From Megascapheus bottae (Eukaryota; Chordata; Mammalia; Rodentia; Geomyidae), in contig JANJXV010000030.1 of assembly GCA_024803745.1 (NCBI GenBank), positions 4,855,001 through 4,919,000 on the forward strand: DNA of 64,000 nucleotides, in the 5' to 3' direction. The translations under genes and the position numbers were made by a program. Each line of letters opens with the position of its first letter. The first letter of the stretch is position 1. Below, piece after piece: positions 45,101 to 56,919 of this stretch. Below the pieces are notes generated by a model that did no database searches, was not told the origin of the DNA, and saw only the letters and a program-made list of their open reading frames with translations.

Positions 45101-45255
45101 CGAGGCAGGCACTTTCCCATTTGTGCCATAACCCCTGCCCCTTGTTGCTTCATTTTAGTTTCTTTCAGGTAGCATCTACCCCATTTGCCCAGCACTGACC
45201 TTGAACCACCGTACTTCCTGGGATTACATGTGTGTGTCAGTGTACACAGCCAGTC
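45100..45255 (-). mobile_element. Old SINE fragment, reverse (tentative)
   Basis: GAGGCAGGCACTTTCCCATT, TTGAACCACCGTACTTCCTG and GGGATTACATGTGTGTGTCA suggest a decayed B1-Geo copy next to the TC tract. Confidence 0.45.
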
Positions 45256-45259
45256 AGTC

Positions 45260-48200
45260 TCCTTACACGTTTGAAACCCAGATTACAGGCGCCCTTGTGA
45301 GTCTGTGAGATCATACAGCTGCCTCATCTCTTAGCAAAGAGATAGATTTAGACTCTTAAGCCTAAAGCCTTCCTTTCTACCGAAGGGAGCGGAGTGGAGA
45401 GTTCAAGGTTGGATTTCCCCAGAAGGACTTGGGTTTCTTCCAAGCCTAGAATTTGAAAGGAGGAGGGAAGGAAGCCTTTCTCCCTCTCAAGAGAGGGGAA
45501 CACATGTTCTGTGATTCAAAGGGCAGAGCAGTCTCGCACAGCTCATGTGTTATTCATGAGCTGCTCCTCTTCTGGGTCTGAGGGACAGTTATTTATAGCA
45601 TATAATCTTTTTTTTTAAACAAAATGACACTACCAAGGCTGCAGGCTGAATTGCATTTAAGGCAAGTATCCTGAGCAGGGTCTGCCGCAGATTCTGAATG
45701 TATCTAATGTGTGCTTGAAATGAGTATGTAAAACTCGTATTTTCCCCCCATGTCTTCACAAGGGGGCAGGGTTTTGACAGCCAGCCCTGGTGGAGAGCTA
45801 TGGGCTGAGACTGGAATGGCATGACATCTATTTATACTTCTTTTTAAACATCAGGGAAACCCCTTGAAGTTTTGTTTCTACCATGCAGTGGTTGTGGGGT
45901 GCAATGTGCTGGCGTGTGACAGACTTCCCTTTCGAACATCTTCTTTTCTTATTCTGGCATCCAGGGAGGAAGCTCCATACACCGGTATAAACCAGGTACA
46001 GTTAGTTCAGCCAAAACACATACCACGGACTGTCTGCAATACACAGCCGCCTTCCATCTCACACTCAGGGTGTGGTAGGCAGAGGCCTGGCCCGTTAGGA
46101 TACCTGCCATGCAGTCAGCAGAAGCACAGCATGTTAGACCTGACCAGGGGAAAGCTTGAGCCAGCACTGGCAAGGAGTCAGAGGTCAAGCTGAGAGCCAA
46201 TCAGGTCTCTCATCCCTCCAGACAACCCTTAGCAGTGTGCGGAAGAGGAATCGTCTGTGGCCAGGTGGGGGAAAAAGTGGATTCTGGGTAATGAGTAGGC
46301 AAAATGCTATTTTGCTTTCTTTTCTTACTAAAGAGGAAAATCTTGGCCACACAGCCCACATGAGATTATTGCACTTCATAAATGGAAAATAACCCCTGTA
46401 TGGCAGTCATGCTAATCAAAGGGCGAAGGAGGAAGGGAAGAATAGAATTAACATCTGGCACAATAGAATGAGTGGGTTTTGCCCATTCCACAGATTTTTT
46501 CAAAAAAGCTATAATGATCATTAGAAAATGAAAGAGCAGGTGTGTCTCTCAGATGCCAGTGGGTTTGATGTCCACACCCAAGCCAGATGTCGAAAGGAAA
46601 CAATCTCTCCTTCCTGTACAGACTCAGTTATCTGAGTGAATAAAATCAACCGAGAGCAGACAGAAGAGCAGGAGAAAAGGAATACAAGTTTATTCGCAGG
46701 AAGTTACCCCGTATCCACACAAGGTGTGAAACTCCCAAAAGAGGCAGATGGTGGAAGCTTAAATATCCTCCTGAGTGACAAGCGAGGAACACTTGAGAGG
46801 AAGCACAGGTGGACTTTAGGAAAGGTGAATGAATCTCTGAATCAAAAGCACTTGGGGGAAAGGTTTGCCTGGGTTCTGGGTCAGGATAAACTCTCACCCC
46901 CCCCCCCCCCCACATATACAAGCTCTCCTGTTCTTTCTCCCATCCCTCTGTTGGATGAAAGGAAACTGGACTCTATAAACCAAGTCTGGCTTAAGAATAT
47001 GTGAACACACATTTAAACTTCAAGAATGCAGACAAGGAACCACAAACCACTTTCCACTCAAAAACAACAATGCATCAGAACCACTTAATCACGTTGTCTT
47101 TTCTAGGCAGCGATGGAAGGAGTTCTCATCCAAGATACAAGGAAAGGGTGAGGTGGTACATTTGTCATTCATGGTGAAACCATGCATGACATTTATCATG
47201 GTGCAATGAAGCATATGACCAGGAGATTACTGTAGTAGAAGCCAAGCTGTAACAGGAGGAACGTTAAATTGAAAATATGTGCTGGCTACTGCACAAGAGT
47301 GTCGTCCATGTGAAAAAGAAGGAAGCAATGTCTGGGCTACCCAAATGTGCCTACCATATTACTTCTAGCTTTGTAAAGAATCACCAAGATCACATGTCCT
47401 TTGGGATTTCATTTTCCTTTTTGATCGAAATTGTTTCCTGAAGATCATCTTCTGCCACAATTAAATAGTTGGCATTCTTAAGATCATAGCAGTGCTTTGA
47501 GCCCACGGAGCCAATCCTATGCTGAGGACTTTTCTGCATCTGCAGGAAATGGTCACTGGGTGTCGCTATCTCCCTCGGAATAGAAGCAGCCTTGGCTTGG
47601 CTCCATTGAAATTAACTAGACCATTTTCTAGATTTCAAGGAAAACCATCCTGTCTAATAGTAATGAGATGGTAATTAGTATGGAAAATGGCATAAAATTA
47701 TTTCTCAATTTAGGAAAACTATGATTCTAAACTACAGAAAAATGTCCTCAGGGGGGAAAATGCATCCAACGGGTAGGTAAAAACTTGTAAGCTTTGTGCT
47801 GTGGTCTTTCTGGTCAGCTTCAAGGTCATAGTCGGGGGTCCACTGTCTTATCGGGGCAGTGCAGGCTCTGGGTAGACTTTCGAGGACAGTTTTGGAGGAT
47901 TTCCAAAGGGTCAGTGAGGAGACCCCATATGGAATAGGATCAAGATTCACATGCCCCCGTGCGGGAGTGTGGGGGCACAAAGGGGTTTGGGAACACGCAG
48001 GTGCCAGCAGAAAGGGCTGCACACCTGTCACCTCACATAACGACTGACCTCTATTTTACTGATGGGACTGGGGGCAGATTTATCACTTTTTCAAAGCCAA
48101 ACGCAAAGTCAATACAGGTGTGCTGGGCTGGAAGCTCCCTGCTGTTTCTTTTCCCCTTGGAGACTCTCATGCTGCAGTGGACAACTCTTTAGGGGTGCCA

Positions 48201-49600
48201 GAGCTCAGGGAGGGCAGAAGGAGAAAGAATGATTAATTATCATTATTAATCAGAAGAAAACCCCAAAGTAAGAGAGCAAATAAGCCAGAGCGCCCTCTAA
48301 ATTCAGCTCCATTGTAACTGAGGAGGGGATTCATTCCATACTGAAGCTACAAGATGGACTACTTAGATTCTACCAGATAGAATGATTTCTGGGCCAATCA
48401 AGATCAAATGGTAAACAAATTGAGGACAAATGGCCATAGCCTAGCCCGAGAAAGTGGCAGTTTCTGTCCCAGCCCGGGAGGAAAACCAGCCAGGGCCACC
48501 TTTTCTGGGGTTTATTGTTCACCAGCCCAGACTGTTCATGATAATGTTCCAACTCATTTTGTCCAGCAGACTCCGCCTCATTCATTCACAGCTTCATGTG
48601 CAATGCGCTTCACTCTACGTGCAGAAGTAACCATTCATAGCAGAATTGAACAAGGACCAAGCTGGGTCGTTATTTACCAGCTACAATTCTCAAATCCACG
48701 GTTCCTTCATTAGCTTCAAGTTAGAGACACCTGGTCCTAGGCTGGGAGAAGGCCTAGCGCAGGCTGCAGGTGCGGTTTGTTTAGTAAGGACCTAGGAAGG
48801 ACTATTGAGAATTGAAGTGTGACTTTCCCATGGGGATGGGGGGGGGATGGCACAGGATCCCCCGTGACCCTACAAGATGGAAATATTTCCTATCGCTTTC
48901 ATCTGAAATGTGGCACTTGCCACAGCCCTTACCACATATAACTAGAACCAGCAGCTTCACATTATTAAAAGAGACACTATTTTGTGTGTAGTAGAGCACT
49001 AAATTGGTGATAAATCGTCCTGATTCTGATAGTGTGTATTCCTGTAACCATGGTGATGGCATTCTGCCATGTTTGGTTGTCTTGGATGTTTCTGCAAACT
49101 GCCAAGTCTTCCTTAAGGACCCCGTGTACTCCAGAGATGCCCCTTGCTGGAGTTTCTGCCTAGGGAATAAAATCAGGCATGCTAGCACTATGCAGCATTA
49201 TTACTGAATTTACTGGACTTTCAAGCAGCATTGACGTGACAGTGACAGACCCTTAGTGAGCTGTGTAACTCATGCATTTGCCCATCTGTTTTTTTCCTAT
49301 TTTAAGTATGTGTAAGAACTCCAAGTTCTGCATAGTTAGCCACTGACCTCAGCGCTCTGCCGATGAGACACGACATGACACACGCACACATACATGCACT
49401 CACACATGTGCACACGCTTATGAGCATGGGGGCCCCCTGTGTGAGAAAAGTCAGATCTATAGAAACAATTCCTATCATAATGCTATGCCAGGATGCAGAA
49501 CACCTGCTATCAACGAAGACAGAATGGAGGGAAAGCTCAAGAATGGATTTTTTTTCTATATAACTGTAATGCTGATAGAGTTTCCTTTGAAAATGATGAA
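45260..49600. other. Repeat-poor intergenic sequence, no gene seen
   Basis: A C run of about 15 (46,897-46,911) and a TAAT palindrome-like cluster at 48,228-48,252 (GATTAATTATCATTATTAAT). No convincing exon, SINE or LINE. Confidence 0.5.
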
Positions 49601-49613
49601 GGTTTAATTTGGA

Positions 49614-49640
49614 GTGTGTGTGTGTGTGTGTGTGTGTGTG
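49614..49640 (+). repeat. (TG)n microsatellite
   Basis: About 13 TG units. Confidence 0.9.
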
Positions 49641-50263
49641 GTTTGCTGTGTGATTTGTGCTTCTGTGCAAGGTGTGTGTCAATGTGATTGATCACATAGG
49701 CATGGGTAAAGTATGTGCATATTAGCACATGGTATGCATGTGTATGCATGTATGTTTGGTGACATGTATGTGCTATTATGTTATACATATCTGGTTGTGT
49801 GTGTGCAGGGTGTATATTTGGAAATCTGCGGGGTACATGCTTTGGATGAGCTAGACGGAGAGAGGACAGAAAGGAATAGAGAGGATGAGACAGGTAATAA
49901 GGATCAAGGAGGAAGGGGTGAAGAGACCTGGAGGAGGAGAAGAGGCTGGCGGCTGCGGAGTGTCGAGGTGACCCCAGCATGTGTGGAGGTAGCTCTGCTT
50001 CCCTGTCAGATTCCAGCACATGCCCAGAATCTCGTTTTCACCGCAAAGCTTGGCACACTTCCTGGCTGACCGCCTATCAAGTTCAGACCCCACAGAGCAG
50101 CCAGCCTCCCTCAGAGACTTTGTGCTGCGTCATTGGGTGAAGCTGATTTTGACGATGAGTCTCAGGTTCTGGTCTCACTGAGAAAATATGCTTGGGTGAC
50201 CTTTCCTGAGAGCCCTGGGGGATCTCTGCTTTGTTTGGGGGATGGGAGATGTTCACAGGTCAT

Positions 50264-50277
50264 CCAGCAGGTGGCAG
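50264..50277 (+). promoter_or_regulatory. CTCF core motif CCAGCAGGTGGCAG
   Basis: Perfect match to CCASYAGRKGGCRS on the plus strand, same orientation as the site at 28,454. Just left of a CCA/TCA repeat, in otherwise unique sequence. Confidence 0.6.
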
Positions 50278-50286
50278 TGTGACCAA

Positions 50287-50298
50287 ACCACCACCACC

Positions 50299-50330
<32 letters not shown>

Positions 50331-50337
50331 TATCATC
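50287..50337 (+). repeat. (CCA)n(TCA)n trinucleotide repeat
   Basis: Ten or so CCA/ACC units passing into TCA units. Confidence 0.93.
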
Positions 50338-50934
50338 TGTGAGCTTCCCTCACTGTGGCATCAACAAAAGCCAAACCAGGTGAGCTTTCTTCCTCAACTA
50401 GAAAATTAAACACCGGTGACTGATAAGGGGAAGGAAAACCAAGAGTCTGAAACAAACACATGGTAGGCAGCATTCCCTGTAGGTTAAGAAATACACACTA
50501 ACTGCTGTTGTATTTATTCACTGAGGTCAGAAGCACTCCTTCCTGGGTTCTGTGACCTCACCAGGTTGTCTGGCCCTAGTGCCACTACAGAGGTGCTTGT
50601 GGCTATCTGAAAGCCGAATCATCAAGAACTGGCATCTTGGGTAGTTAGTAGACCAAGGGGAAATATGTGAAAATGAAAGTTGAAGGCATTAATTTTTGAA
50701 TATGACAGACTCAGCTGTGCCCGTCTTTTTAAATGGAAATAGTATTGCATATCTACACATAGACATTTGTGTCTTCATCAGGGTAAGTAACTCAGTACAC
50801 AACCTTTTTTTCCTCAGGAAGCCAGGCATCTAATGGTGGTTTGAGGGGATCTCCACTGGTCATGTAATTTTTCATCTTTTCTCGAGAGACCTTTACTTCT
50901 GATCCACACAAATACACAGTATTCCAAAAGATTA

Positions 50935-51085
50935 CCAAGGAAGATTCAATAAAGACACTTGCACATCCATGTTCATTACTGCATATTCTTAACAGTCAAA
51001 TTATGAACATAATTCAGATGCTGCACAATTGATGAATAGAGTAAGAAATAGGATATATATAGATGCACACATATATAAACACACA
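50935..51085 (+). mobile_element. Old LINE-1 ORF2 fragment
   Basis: AAAGACACTTGCACATCCAT, GTTCATTACTGCATATTC, AACAGTCAAATTATGAAC, TTGATGAATAGAGTAAG and ATATATAGATGCACAC follow the ORF2 3' region (the conserved block before the C-terminal end). Diverged and short. Confidence 0.65.
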
Positions 51086-51089
51086 ATGC

Positions 51090-52530
51090 CCTCCTCAAAT
51101 AAAGCCCAGGGGCACTTCTCTTGGTTGACCACCTTTCTTTGCATAACTAAGGTTTTGTGTTCACAGCTACCGGTTACTCCTTCCTTTTATGTCTGTCACT
51201 TCCAGCCATACCCTATCTTTATTTTCGGTGAAGTCATTACCTGTCGTTACCTGCAGGGTGATTTCTGTAAGCAAGATGATTTATGGGTTTGCCCTGTCCA
51301 TAATAGCTTTTACAGGATGATGATTATGATTTTACCATTACGTCAGGGCCCAAGTTCTTTGTTTATTGTAACAAGCCAAGAATATCTTCGTCTCTGTGTG
51401 TGGAGATGCGAGGAAGATGCTTTCTACTCCACCGCTTCACTCTGCAAAGCTTTCTCCTGAATGGAGCTAATTCTTAAGCCTTGTTCTTTGAAAAACCAAA
51501 CCAAACCACAAGACGTTTAACCTCAGAAGTGTTGTGCCCTGCCAAGAGAATTGCATATTTCCAAGAGTGGACAAGTTTCCACACGGTCAAGTGGGATAAG
51601 TGCTGAAAATCCAGTTGCAAACACATTTCCTCTCCCTGCTCCCGGGGCTGGATCTTCCCGTGAAGTGTTTCCCAATGTCACAAATATCTTAGTAACAGCC
51701 CGATGGACCAACCCTCCCCACGGGAGGCCAAAGGGCTCCCGTGGATGGACTCCATGCAGGACCCCACACCTAGAAGGCTGGGGGAGAGAATTTCTCACCA
51801 GTCTCCACACAACACAGAAACCAAAGAAAGCTGTAGCACCCCAGCTGTGGAACCCCACATCCCATGGAAAAAAAGGTGGGGTGAGTCTCATGATTTAAAG
51901 GCAGCGGAGGAGATGGGCTGAGGAAACAGACCTTCATCAAGGCCACCAATAAACTAGGGACAGAAAGCGAGCACATCATGGGTGTGCTGAGTCCATTTGC
52001 CACTGTAGCCACGTTTGCTCATCAGGGCCTTGTCTTGGAAACGAGTCAGTGTTAGGATTTTTACCAGGGGCTGTGTCATGACTCTACAGGACGCCCTTCC
52101 TGCTATGGAGAGAAAAACAGGCGTGGTCCCATGGGGTAGAACTTTGGTGAATGGGTCTGAGGGGACGTAGGGGGTGATGAAGTATGAATGAGCTCAGGCT
52201 GGGTGTTCTCAGCTCTCAGTAGCTGGGCTTTGACAGCATCTGGGCGTAATGCGTACAGTAAAGGCACAGCATAGGTCCTCCAGCAACTGGCTTTGTCAGA
52301 GTTTCATGGCTCAATTACGGCTCCAGTGAGCATGTCTGATATCTCAACCTGAGTTGATGGCTTGTCCACAGATCTTCATCCCCAAGAAGCCAAGATCTAT
52401 GTGACAGGTTGGTTGTTGTGATTCATAAAAGCCATTGCTTTGAGACACCAGAGAAATCATCTAGTGAATTTGTGTGATTGAAATGAACCTGATGTCAAAT
52501 GAAGAGATTAAAGTGATATTTAAAAAAAAG
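51090..52530. other. Unique intergenic sequence, no gene seen
   Basis: Open frames up to 143 codons (51,029-51,460 plus strand) start inside L1 remnant sequence and show no known domain; treated as chance. Confidence 0.5.
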
Positions 52531-52532
52531 AT

Positions 52533-52745
52533 GAGCCCAAGAGCGGTGATACATGCTTTATAATCTCAGCTCCTTGAGGGAGAGAGTCAAGAGGATCAGG
52601 AGTTTCAAATCAACCTGAGGAAAATTAGCTCAAGACCCTACCTGAAGAATAGACAAAAAGGACGTGGGGGAGTGGCCTAAATTCAGGTGTTTAAGCACTT
52701 GTCTAGCAGATCTGAGGCCCTGAGTTGCACATAGTATAATAAATG
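52533..52745 (+). mobile_element. Old SINE with B1-like head and ID-like tail
   Basis: GCGGTGATACATGCTTTATA, ATCTCAGCTCCTTGAGGG, GGATCAGGAGTTTCAAATC, then AAGCACTTGTCTAGCAGATC and GAGGCCCTGAG. A second reverse ID-like piece may follow at about 52,785-52,860. Confidence 0.6.
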
Positions 52746-53127
52746 GGAATATGGCAATGAGAGACAATTGTTTCATTATTTTAAATAAGGTTTTAGTGTT
52801 AGGGATAAAACCCTGGATCTGAGCACGCTAAACATATGCACTGCCACTGCAGCTCTGTTCCAATCATTTTAATGGACCCCTCCCCCTTTGATGGCTCAGC
52901 TTCACATCTCAATTTGAAAAGAGAATAGATCCTCAACAAGGGCTTTGTTGAGCAGAGATGGAGGCCATTCTCTTACTTAATGTTGGTTTGACCTTTCCAA
53001 AGCAAGAGAGATTTTGGCTGTTTACCTGCATGTACAGCAAATGTAATAAAGTTCAGAAGCCTGACTACTGTAGCCTAGATAAAAAATAAATAAAGTCAAT
53101 GATGTCGTTTATTGTCTCCTACAATTG

Positions 53128-53130
53128 GTG

Positions 53131-53178
<48 letters not shown>
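53128..53178 (+). repeat. (TG)n microsatellite
   Basis: About 25 TG units with one GC interruption. Confidence 0.95.
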
Positions 53179-53179
<1 letters not shown>

Positions 53180-54440
53180 CTGACATTTGCTCACTTCTGC
53201 CTTTCTGAGCAGCAGAAGATGGAAACACACTGAATAGAGCCAGATGATTGTTGTGATTTCAGACCAATAACAACTCAACATGTACAGAAGACAGGGACTG
53301 TTCCACATGTTGTTCAGGGACTCTACAGGTTTCTTCTGGCTTGTAATCATTCAACCCTGAGCATAGCGTCTTCGATAAGGGTTCTGTGAGAGCAGAAACC
53401 ATTATTTTTCTGGTCTCCAATCTCAGTGAACGAAGTATGAGCCTATTGCATGTGTTGTCCTGCATGTGTCCAGATGTAAAGCACACCCGCTGGTCTTCCT
53501 TCTGAGCCTCTGAATCCACACACACCGTGTTTCCGAGAAGCATTCTCTCCATCCTCGTTCTGCCCGCAGGAGCTCTGAGGCCATGTACAATGGTCTCCAT
53601 TTTCCACAGGGCAAATGCGGCCATGTGAGTTGGATGATGGTTCCTCAGATGGAAGAAGAGGCCTGGGAACTCCATTCCTGTCTCCCCTCCCATGGGTCTT
53701 TATCGTGAGCTGCTGGGATGGCACAGCTCTTCCTGAGATCTTCCAAAGCCAAACATGGACACAGAGTTCCTAGTGCAGAAAAGACGGCTTCCTAGCGCTC
53801 TCATGGCTCTGCTGAAGCCGAGCAGGGGTGACCTGTTGAATGTCACACAAAGGCCAAGATTTGCTGAGGAAAACAGCAAGAGATGTGACTAAAAATATTC
53901 AAGTGTGACATATTTAGGAAAGCATAGTTAGTGTTCACGTACTTTTATGAAGCAGTGTGTATATTTGCGTGTGTAATTCAGAGGATTTGATGGCACTTAG
54001 TGTAACTTGACGTATTTCGAGCAACATACCCATGGGATCACACATCTGGGATTTTTAACCAGAGTTAGAAGGTATCAAATCATACAAAAGGATTAATGTC
54101 ATAATATCAACATTTCTGTGGAGTTACCATTAACCATTCTTTGAATTACTCTTTAAAATATGGAACAGTGTTTTTTTTTTCCTATGAATTATCTCCCTTC
54201 CTTTTTCCTTTTGTGTGTTTTGTTTTATTTTTGGAAGTAGTGTATAAGGATTTGAATTTAGGGCCTCTCACTTCTTAGGCAAATATTCATATTCAAGGCC
54301 CATTCCTAGCCTGTGTGCACATTTATTCTTTTTCAGGTAGTCCCCTCGTTGGCTCTGGATGACCTTGCACCTTGCATCTTGAGCTCCTCACTTTTGCATT
54401 TTGTGTAGATAAGATTAAACCAACACTAGCTTTTTGTATG
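53180..54440. other. Unique intergenic sequence, no gene seen
   Basis: A minus-strand frame of 144 codons (53,259-53,693) has no recognisable domain and no splice or promoter context. A faint decayed reverse SINE may lie at 54,225-54,320. Confidence 0.45.
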
Positions 54441-54449
54441 AGAGATTCT

Positions 54450-54540
54450 TCTTCTTTTTTTTTCCAGGCTTGCCTCTGACCACAATCCTCCTACTTCTGC
54501 CACTCAAATAGCTTCAATTACAGACAAGTGCCAAGGTGCC
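54450..54540 (-). mobile_element. Degenerate B1-like fragment, reverse
   Basis: CTTGCCTCTGACCACAATCC, CACTCAAATAGCTTCAATTA, CAGACAAGTGCCAAGGTGCC. Confidence 0.5.
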
Positions 54541-54544
54541 TTGA

Positions 54545-56795
54545 ACTTTTCACAAATCTTTTTGTTAAAAGAAGTCATCATCTTCCATAAACCTTCAAAA
54601 GCATTGCCACGGAATAGGAATGGTGTGTTTAACAGTCTGCCTTTAGAATTCATGTTGGCCCACTTCTGGTTACACCTTCCTGGGAAGGAAGCCTGCAAGC
54701 TTGTGTGGTTTCTATTCTAAATGAGATGAAGTGGGCAGGAGAGCAGGGAGGAAGGAGGAGAGGATATTGGGTTCAATTTCCTGTTTTGTTTCATGACTCA
54801 GAGAGGCTGAGGCAGGGAATGAATAACCTTTAGCTTTATGCCCTTTTCCCTGTAATCGCTCAGCACATTCGTCCCAGGGGATGTGCTGAAAATCTATTCT
54901 CACTGGAAGAAAGAACTCGTTTCACAAGATGCCTGTTTGACACAAGTCTGTGATTAGGGTGGTTTGCAGAGATCTGTACTCCCTGATTCTAAGTAGCCAT
55001 GTAGAGAGATGTTAATTGAGCGGGTGTGATTCAGCTCATCCTTTCTGTGGTTCCTGTTTCTGAGCAGGCAGCGTGGCTGCTTGTTTGCTTGTTTGCATAG
55101 AAACCGAGGAGAGTCTTGGAAAAAATGACAAGGATAGGTGTGGTACTCCCGCTTTAGAGATACACCAACTCAAATTGTAGGTTGCAAACAGTTGCTTGGA
55201 TGACAAACAATTTCACTTCCTACAGATTCAGTATTGAGCTTGAAAATTAAGCAGGAGGAATCCATGTTTTCTTGTACCGTTTTTGTAATACAGCATGTCT
55301 TCTCATCTTTGCACAGAGGAGCTGAGCAAAGAGCAACATATTTTCCTAAAACAAACAAAAAAATGGAAGCAAATTAAGGTTTTCAATGGCACTTATCAAA
55401 TATGTAAAGGACACGGGTCATGTTGGATAATAAGCAGATTATTATGACAATCATTATTTATTTGATGATTCGATGTCAATTCTCTAAAATTAAAAAACCT
55501 AGCTGATTTTGTTTAAAGTACAACGTTTGGCCTGAAATTTCTCAGCAATAACAAACATTTCTGGAAAACACATCCAGCTTAGCAGATTTATCTGTCAGGC
55601 TTTTATTCATGGAAAGAAAAGAGTATACACACTGTACTCAAGTAATTGAGCTGAAGTCTCAAACAAGGCAAATTCTGAAAATAAGTAGATCTTAGAGGCA
55701 AAGTGACAGCTGGTATAATACATCTGTAAAACTACTTGCATTTGTTAGATTGATTTGATTTTCTAAAACTCCATAATAGTGATCAGCTAATAGTTCATAT
55801 GTCTTAGAGAAATTTTACTAGAAAGTGCAGTTCTATTCTGAAACTCGTAATCGAGAGAGATAATACATTTCCCACAAGCCAATCTACACCAAGAATAATA
55901 ATTAGGAATGATAGGGTGATCATACTTGAATGATTGAATGACGGGTGGAGCTTCTGAAATTACTAAACTGTTACTACTAATTATTGCATCGTTATAGATC
56001 TAGGCACGCTACAGATTTTAATGGGATGGATTTGAGAGTAGGAAACTTTGCAATATAGGAATTAACTTGATCTTAACTATTTATACTCTAAACATTACAT
56101 ATGATATATGGCTGTTTTAAGACAGGAAATACTTATAGAGGCAAAATATGGCTATTAATGGACTTTTATATCCAAAGGTACATACTTATATATATGTACA
56201 TATATATACATATAAATTGTAGATTAAGGTATATAAACATTTATGTATACATATGCATTATACGTGTATATATAGATAACAAGTAATTTGAATATTCAAA
56301 ACTATTACCTGTGCTTTTGACCTATCTGTCCATCAACTTACCAAGTTACCTATCCTTTTGTCTGTCCACTGTGTATCTATCAGCATTCTACTGCTCTCCC
56401 ATGCACTAGATCTTTGAATTTTCATTGCACAGAGATGCTTTTTTTTTTAAATCTCTTCCTTTACAAGTAGAACCTGAAAGGGAAATAACAGAGAAGTGTT
56501 GAAGGTTACTTCATTAAAATTGGAATTAAGATCTCTGCACTCAATTACCCCACTTTTCATCAAGTACAATAAGATAATTTGACAACTTCTGCTGTTCTAA
56601 ACAAACAAAACCATGATTTTCAACAAGTGACATTAGATAATGATGTTCAAGAATCATCTTTGTATATTAAAATAATATATTTGGAATGGAGAAGCAATGT
56701 TAACTGCTAGCTGCATACATTCAGAAAGTTTATTTTTGATGCTAAAAGAATAACAACTGTTGGACAGCTAAACCATCTTGCTCATCTCTTCCTCT
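54545..56795. other. AT-rich intergenic sequence, no gene seen
   Basis: Includes a strongly AT-rich alternating region 56,185-56,280 (TATATATGTACATATATATA type) able to form hairpins. Otherwise unique. Confidence 0.5.
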
Positions 56796-56804
56796 TCTTT
56801 TCTT

Positions 56805-56912
56805 TCCCTCCCTCCCTATCTCCCCCCTGCTTCCTTCCTGCCCTTCCCTCCCTCCCTCCCTCCCTTCCTTGCTTCCTTCTTTCTTTCCTTCCTTTCTTCC
56901 TTCCTTCCTGTA
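56805..56912 (+). repeat. (CCCT)n/(CTTC)n pyrimidine tract
   Basis: About 105 bp with almost no purines on the plus strand. Confidence 0.93.
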
Positions 56913-56919
56913 AGGTTCT

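Noticed and set aside
44794..45198. Long Arg/Glu or Leu/Ser repeat open frames
   Set aside because: They are translations of the CTTC/TC microsatellite; the same applies at 18,653-19,003 and 63,453-63,812.
51029..51460. 143-codon plus-strand open frame
   Set aside because: Starts in L1 remnant sequence, shows no domain and has no splice context.
53259..53693. 144-codon minus-strand open frame
   Set aside because: No recognisable family, start context or neighbouring exons; length is compatible with chance.
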